Part shown: positions 61,601 to 64,000 of the stretch, in pieces
Numbering within the stretch: position 1 is the first letter of the stretch
Layout of the letters: each line of letters opens with the position of its first letter
NCBI GenBank assembly: GCA_025506515.1
Contig: CM046453.1
Location: 6,437,410 to 6,501,409 of the forward strand
DNA: 64,000 nucleotides
Source: Flaveria trinervia
Lineage: Eukaryota; Streptophyta; Magnoliopsida; Asterales; Asteraceae
Direction of reading: 5' to 3'
Notes under the pieces: model-generated
Told to the model about the DNA's origin: nothing
The model's database searches: none
Seen by the model: only the letters and a program-made list of their open reading frames with translations
Translations under genes and position numbers: made by a program

Positions 61601-63893
61601 TTTTTTATAATAATTATATATCATCAGCATGAGCAGGAACTATTAAAAACATGATTGTCTAACCTGCAGCAATGTTCCTTGGTTGTTTATAGTATTTGAA
61701 GACACGGGAGGTGTATTCTTCATGTACATTCCTGTAAAAAAAGAGACCAACAAACTTTCATATGGATATATATTCAATAGTTACCATAGAATCAATAATT
61801 TCTTTTGTTTTTAAGCACATACCAGACGACTCGGAAATGCTCTGCATGGTGTCACTTACAGGGAGCACATCTGCCAGATGAGCTGGAAGTGCTGATGTGA
61901 TCTGCCTTTGCTCCATGGGTATACGTAAACCTAAAATAAATAATAATTTATGCGAATAAATTGATGTTGCATCATCCTATTTCATAACCGTATAAACAGA
62001 AAAGGTTTAACGAATCAAAATTCATTAATAGCTTAACCAAATAGTGACTTAACACCAACCCAAAACTATGAAACCATGCTCTAAATCTTCTGAAGTAGCA
62101 TGTAAACCAGTTATTAAATATACTCATAAAATTACCATATGCACAAATTCATCCCCCATAGTTAAATGTGATATATGAATTAACATAGAAAGTTCAAGTG
62201 ATCGAGATTTGTTATATGTCATGATGAAAGCATAGCCCATAAGTATTATATCTCACATAAAAACACCAACAAAATTTAATGAAAGCATTGCCGATGCAAA
62301 AAGAAAAAAAATACTGCAAGTAGCACTCAAGAAGAACACCTTGACCATGATTGACAGCATGTCTTAGTGTATTTCCATGTTCCTGAATTTTTGCAGCTTG
62401 AGCCTTGTCTAAAGTCAAGATATTGGTGGGGCCCTGTCGAGTGCCAAAATAGGTTTTTCGAGTATCAGCAATCACCTTTTCAGCACTTTCACAGGCTGCT
62501 CCAATCATGTCAATTCTTGCCTGCAGAAGAATAATTGTGCATATGTAAGGTTATATGAAATACAAAGAAAATCACACTTGTGCAATGATACCATACATGT
62601 TACCTTTAACTTTTCAATCTGAGCGGGTACAGACAAATTCTGCATACCATATAGCAGCTGCTCTCGCTTTGCATTGTCTTCTGCTTCTATCTCCGGCAAT
62701 AGCTTTGATGAAATCATAACAGGCAAAACTACAAAATATGAATCCAAATCAAATCTTCCATGTTCAATTTGAATGCTATTAAGGTTTCAACACTTATTTG
62801 GCAGCATTTTCAGGAGTATAAATCACTACTTCCACATTCAAGTTTAATGCTACAAACATAGTTGTCAATAGCGAATAGCGGTAAATAGCGACAAGTCACC
62901 TATATGCTATGTAGCGAATAGCGATAAATAGCGCCCGCTATTTCGTGTTTCGCGATAAGGTAGTAGAAGCTTTAAGAAATGTTTTACATTCAATAAATAA
63001 GCATGTTTAGCTATAAAGTAGTAGAATATATAAGCAAACACCAAAAAAATTAGCTAAAATACTCTATTTGTGTCAATTTTATAGTAATAAAGAACAAAAA
63101 AATTTAAAAAAATAAAAAAATGCTGCAGATCCTTGACCTAGACGCGACATAGCGCGCGATCGCAACCGCTATGGTCGCTATTGACAACAGGGGCTACAAA
63201 GGTTTCAACACTTACCTATGGTCGCTATTGACAACAGGGGCTACAAAGGTTTCAACACTTACTTGCATCATTTACAGGAGTATAAATCACTACTTCCATG
63301 TTCAATTTTGATGCTATTAAGGTTTCAACACTTACTTGCAGCATTTTCATGACTCGGGAGTATAAAGCACTACTTCCATGTTCAATTTTGATGCTATAAA
63401 GGTTTCAAGTTTCAACACTCATTTGCAGGATTTTCAGAAGTAAAAAATCACTACTTCCATGTTCAAATTAATCCTATTAAGGTTCCAACACTTACTTGCA
63501 GCATTTTCATGAGTAGAAATCACTACTTCCATGTTCAATTTTAACCCTCTTAAGGTTCCAACACTTGCAGCATTTTCATGAGCACAAATCACTACTTCCA
63601 TGTTCAATTTTAACCCTATTAAGGTTCCAACACTTACTTCCAGAATTTCCATGAGTACAAATCACTACTTCCATGTTCGATTTCAACGCTACTAAGGTTC
63701 CAACACTTACACGCAGCATATTCATGAGTACAAATCACTACATCCACGTTCAATTTCCAAGCTATAAACATTTCAACACTTACTTGCAGCATTCTCAGCG
63801 TTTACATTCTTCGGATGAACAACAAAAGCCTTCGAAACCTTCTTAATATCTTCCACAATGTTATAAAGCTCAAGGTTCACCATCGAAAACTGA
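56522..63893 (-). CDS. MED8: Mediator complex subunit MED8 (5' end outside window)
   Basis: MED8 is a Mediator head subunit; in Arabidopsis it affects flowering, organ size and defence. Eleven minus-strand exons are present: 63784-63893, 62604-62728, 62340-62520, 61823-61930, 61664-61731, 61322-61597, 61181-61234, 57995-58204, 57809-57862, 56784-56841, 56522-56703. The visible protein runs from QFSMVNLELYNIVEDIKKVS and AFVVHPKNVNAENAAILPVM through DNAKREQLL, EKLKARIDMIGAACESAEKV and TLDKAQAAKIQE to a Gln-rich half (PSPQQQTQQQHQQQQQQQRQ, LPQHQQQMIAQQLRQSPMTG, FSQSLGGQQFQGRQLPSG) and ends NFQQHRQNQ. The N-terminal exon(s) lie beyond 64000. All junctions keep frame and none lacks a base. One residue is absent at TYFGTRQG, where Arabidopsis has a Cys before Phe. 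Confidence 0.92.
56962..57302 (-). mobile_element. MITE-like element in a MED8 intron
   Basis: The ends are CTTGGTTTTAAAAAGCATG and, from the right on the other strand, CTTGGTTTTGAAAAGAGAGG, an imperfect TIR. Its interior matches the element in BTL1 intron 3 (39288-39650) in reverse orientation. It lies between the exons at 56784-56841 and 57809-57862. Confidence 0.6.
57320..57788. mobile_element. Second TIR element in the same MED8 intron
   Basis: The left end AGGTGTGTTTGGTTGGCTGG and the right end, on the other strand, AGGTGGTGTTTGGTATGATGG are inverted. Internal GGAATGGAATGA words and TGTTTGGTTGG resemble the element at 1662-2323, so they may be one superfamily. It sits 21 bp from exon 57809-57862. 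Confidence 0.55.
58205..61180. other. Long MED8 intron (2.98 kb) carrying foreign DNA
   Basis: This is the longest MED8 intron. It holds a CT microsatellite (58584-58618), a 49-codon open frame starting ATG at 58653 that I do not recognise, and a Helitron-like 3' end at 60559. The left end of the inserted DNA is not resolved. Confidence 0.5.
60528..60559 (+). mobile_element. Probable Helitron 3' terminus in a MED8 intron
   Basis: CCCCGCCGCAACGCGAGGG forms an imperfect GC-rich hairpin, followed about 10 bases later by CTAG (60556-60559) and T. GC-rich hairpins of this form before CTAG|T are typical of plant Helitron 3' ends. The 5' TC end was not found; the element may reach back to about 58.5 kb. 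Confidence 0.55.
62757..63783. repeat. Minisatellite of about 70-80 bp units repeating a splice donor
   Basis: About nine degenerate units, each with TTCAACACTTACTTGCAGCA, then AAATCACTACTTCCATGTTC and a CTATTAAGG end, fill the MED8 intron between exons 63784-63893 and 62604-62728. Unit starts lie near 62785, 63250, 63324, 63410, 63483, 63555, 63625, 63698 and 63771. The last copy overlaps the true exon end: the genuine donor reads GCTGCAA|GTAAGTGTTG on the minus strand, and several units keep the same donor sequence. A TIR element interrupts the array. Confidence 0.8.
62871..63188. mobile_element. TIR element (about 318 bp) within the MED8 minisatellite
   Basis: The left end GTTGTCAATAGCGAATAGCGG and the right end, on the other strand, GTTGTCAATAGCGACCATAGCGG are inverted repeats of about 22 bases. 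The interior is full of AATAGCG/CGCTATT words. This is a common type of plant MITE; the superfamily is uncertain. Confidence 0.7.
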
Positions 63894-64000
63894 CTGGACA
63901 CCTCATGCCTAATCAATCCAAAACAAAACATCATCAACCTCTACTTCACTGTATCCACGTCACTCACAATTACATCGTGCGTCTGTCTTCTGTGCGTCAG

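Noticed and set aside
62340..62520. Missing Cys at TYFGTRQG in MED8 as a further assembly error
   Set aside because: The loss is a whole codon relative to Arabidopsis, keeps frame and is easily a natural difference.
1..64000. tRNA, rRNA, CRISPR or bacterial-type features
   Set aside because: I found no tRNA B-box with a foldable cloverleaf, no rRNA and no spaced direct repeats of CRISPR form; the DNA is plant nuclear.

Overview
The window is nuclear DNA of a flowering plant. Every gene has many short exons with AT-rich introns, and the proteins match plant families: an NPK1/ANP-type MAPKKK, peroxisomal and BTL1-type nucleotide carriers, a plant reticulon and plant MED8. The retrotransposons are plant Ty1/copia and chromodomain Ty3/gypsy elements. 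An asterid eudicot, perhaps Asteraceae, is my guess from the repeat style; nothing in the window proves it.

Layout, left to right. 1-2.4 kb: intergenic DNA with foldback/TIR elements. 2.88-7.45 kb (+): NOL10/Enp2-like nucleolar WD40 protein. 8.19-11.53 kb (-): peroxisomal adenine nucleotide carrier (PNC). 11.5-14.2 kb: intergenic DNA with three terminal-inverted-repeat elements. 14.22-20.67 kb (+): NPK1/ANP-like MAPKKK. 20.7-38.4 kb: a gene-free nest of decayed retrotransposons (Tnt1-like copia; gypsy LTR fragment; minus-strand chromodomain gypsy with a 2.7 kb LTR; an unidentified insert; plus-strand gypsy) plus a probable Helitron end. 38.49-41.01 kb (+): BTL1-like adenine nucleotide transporter. 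41.81-45.38 kb (-): small reticulon-like protein with an antisense copia fragment in an intron. 47.21-53.34 kb (-): V-ATPase catalytic subunit A, all 20 exons. 56.52 kb to the right edge (-): Mediator subunit MED8, 5' end outside the window; its introns hold a probable Helitron end, TIR elements and a minisatellite built around a splice donor.

The genes are unrelated housekeeping or signalling loci and do not form a pathway cluster. I rebuilt about 10.1 kb of coding exons. Seven positions lack exactly one base relative to the conserved reading frame (NOL10 x2, NPK1 x1, BTL1 x1, V-ATPase A x3) and none has an extra base. All surrounding exons and splice sites are intact, so the simplest reading is residual deletion errors of a long-read assembly rather than seven broken genes. 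I see no undescribed system of the defence or biosynthetic type. The most distinctive native structure is the MED8 intron array, which repeats a functional-looking 5' splice site.
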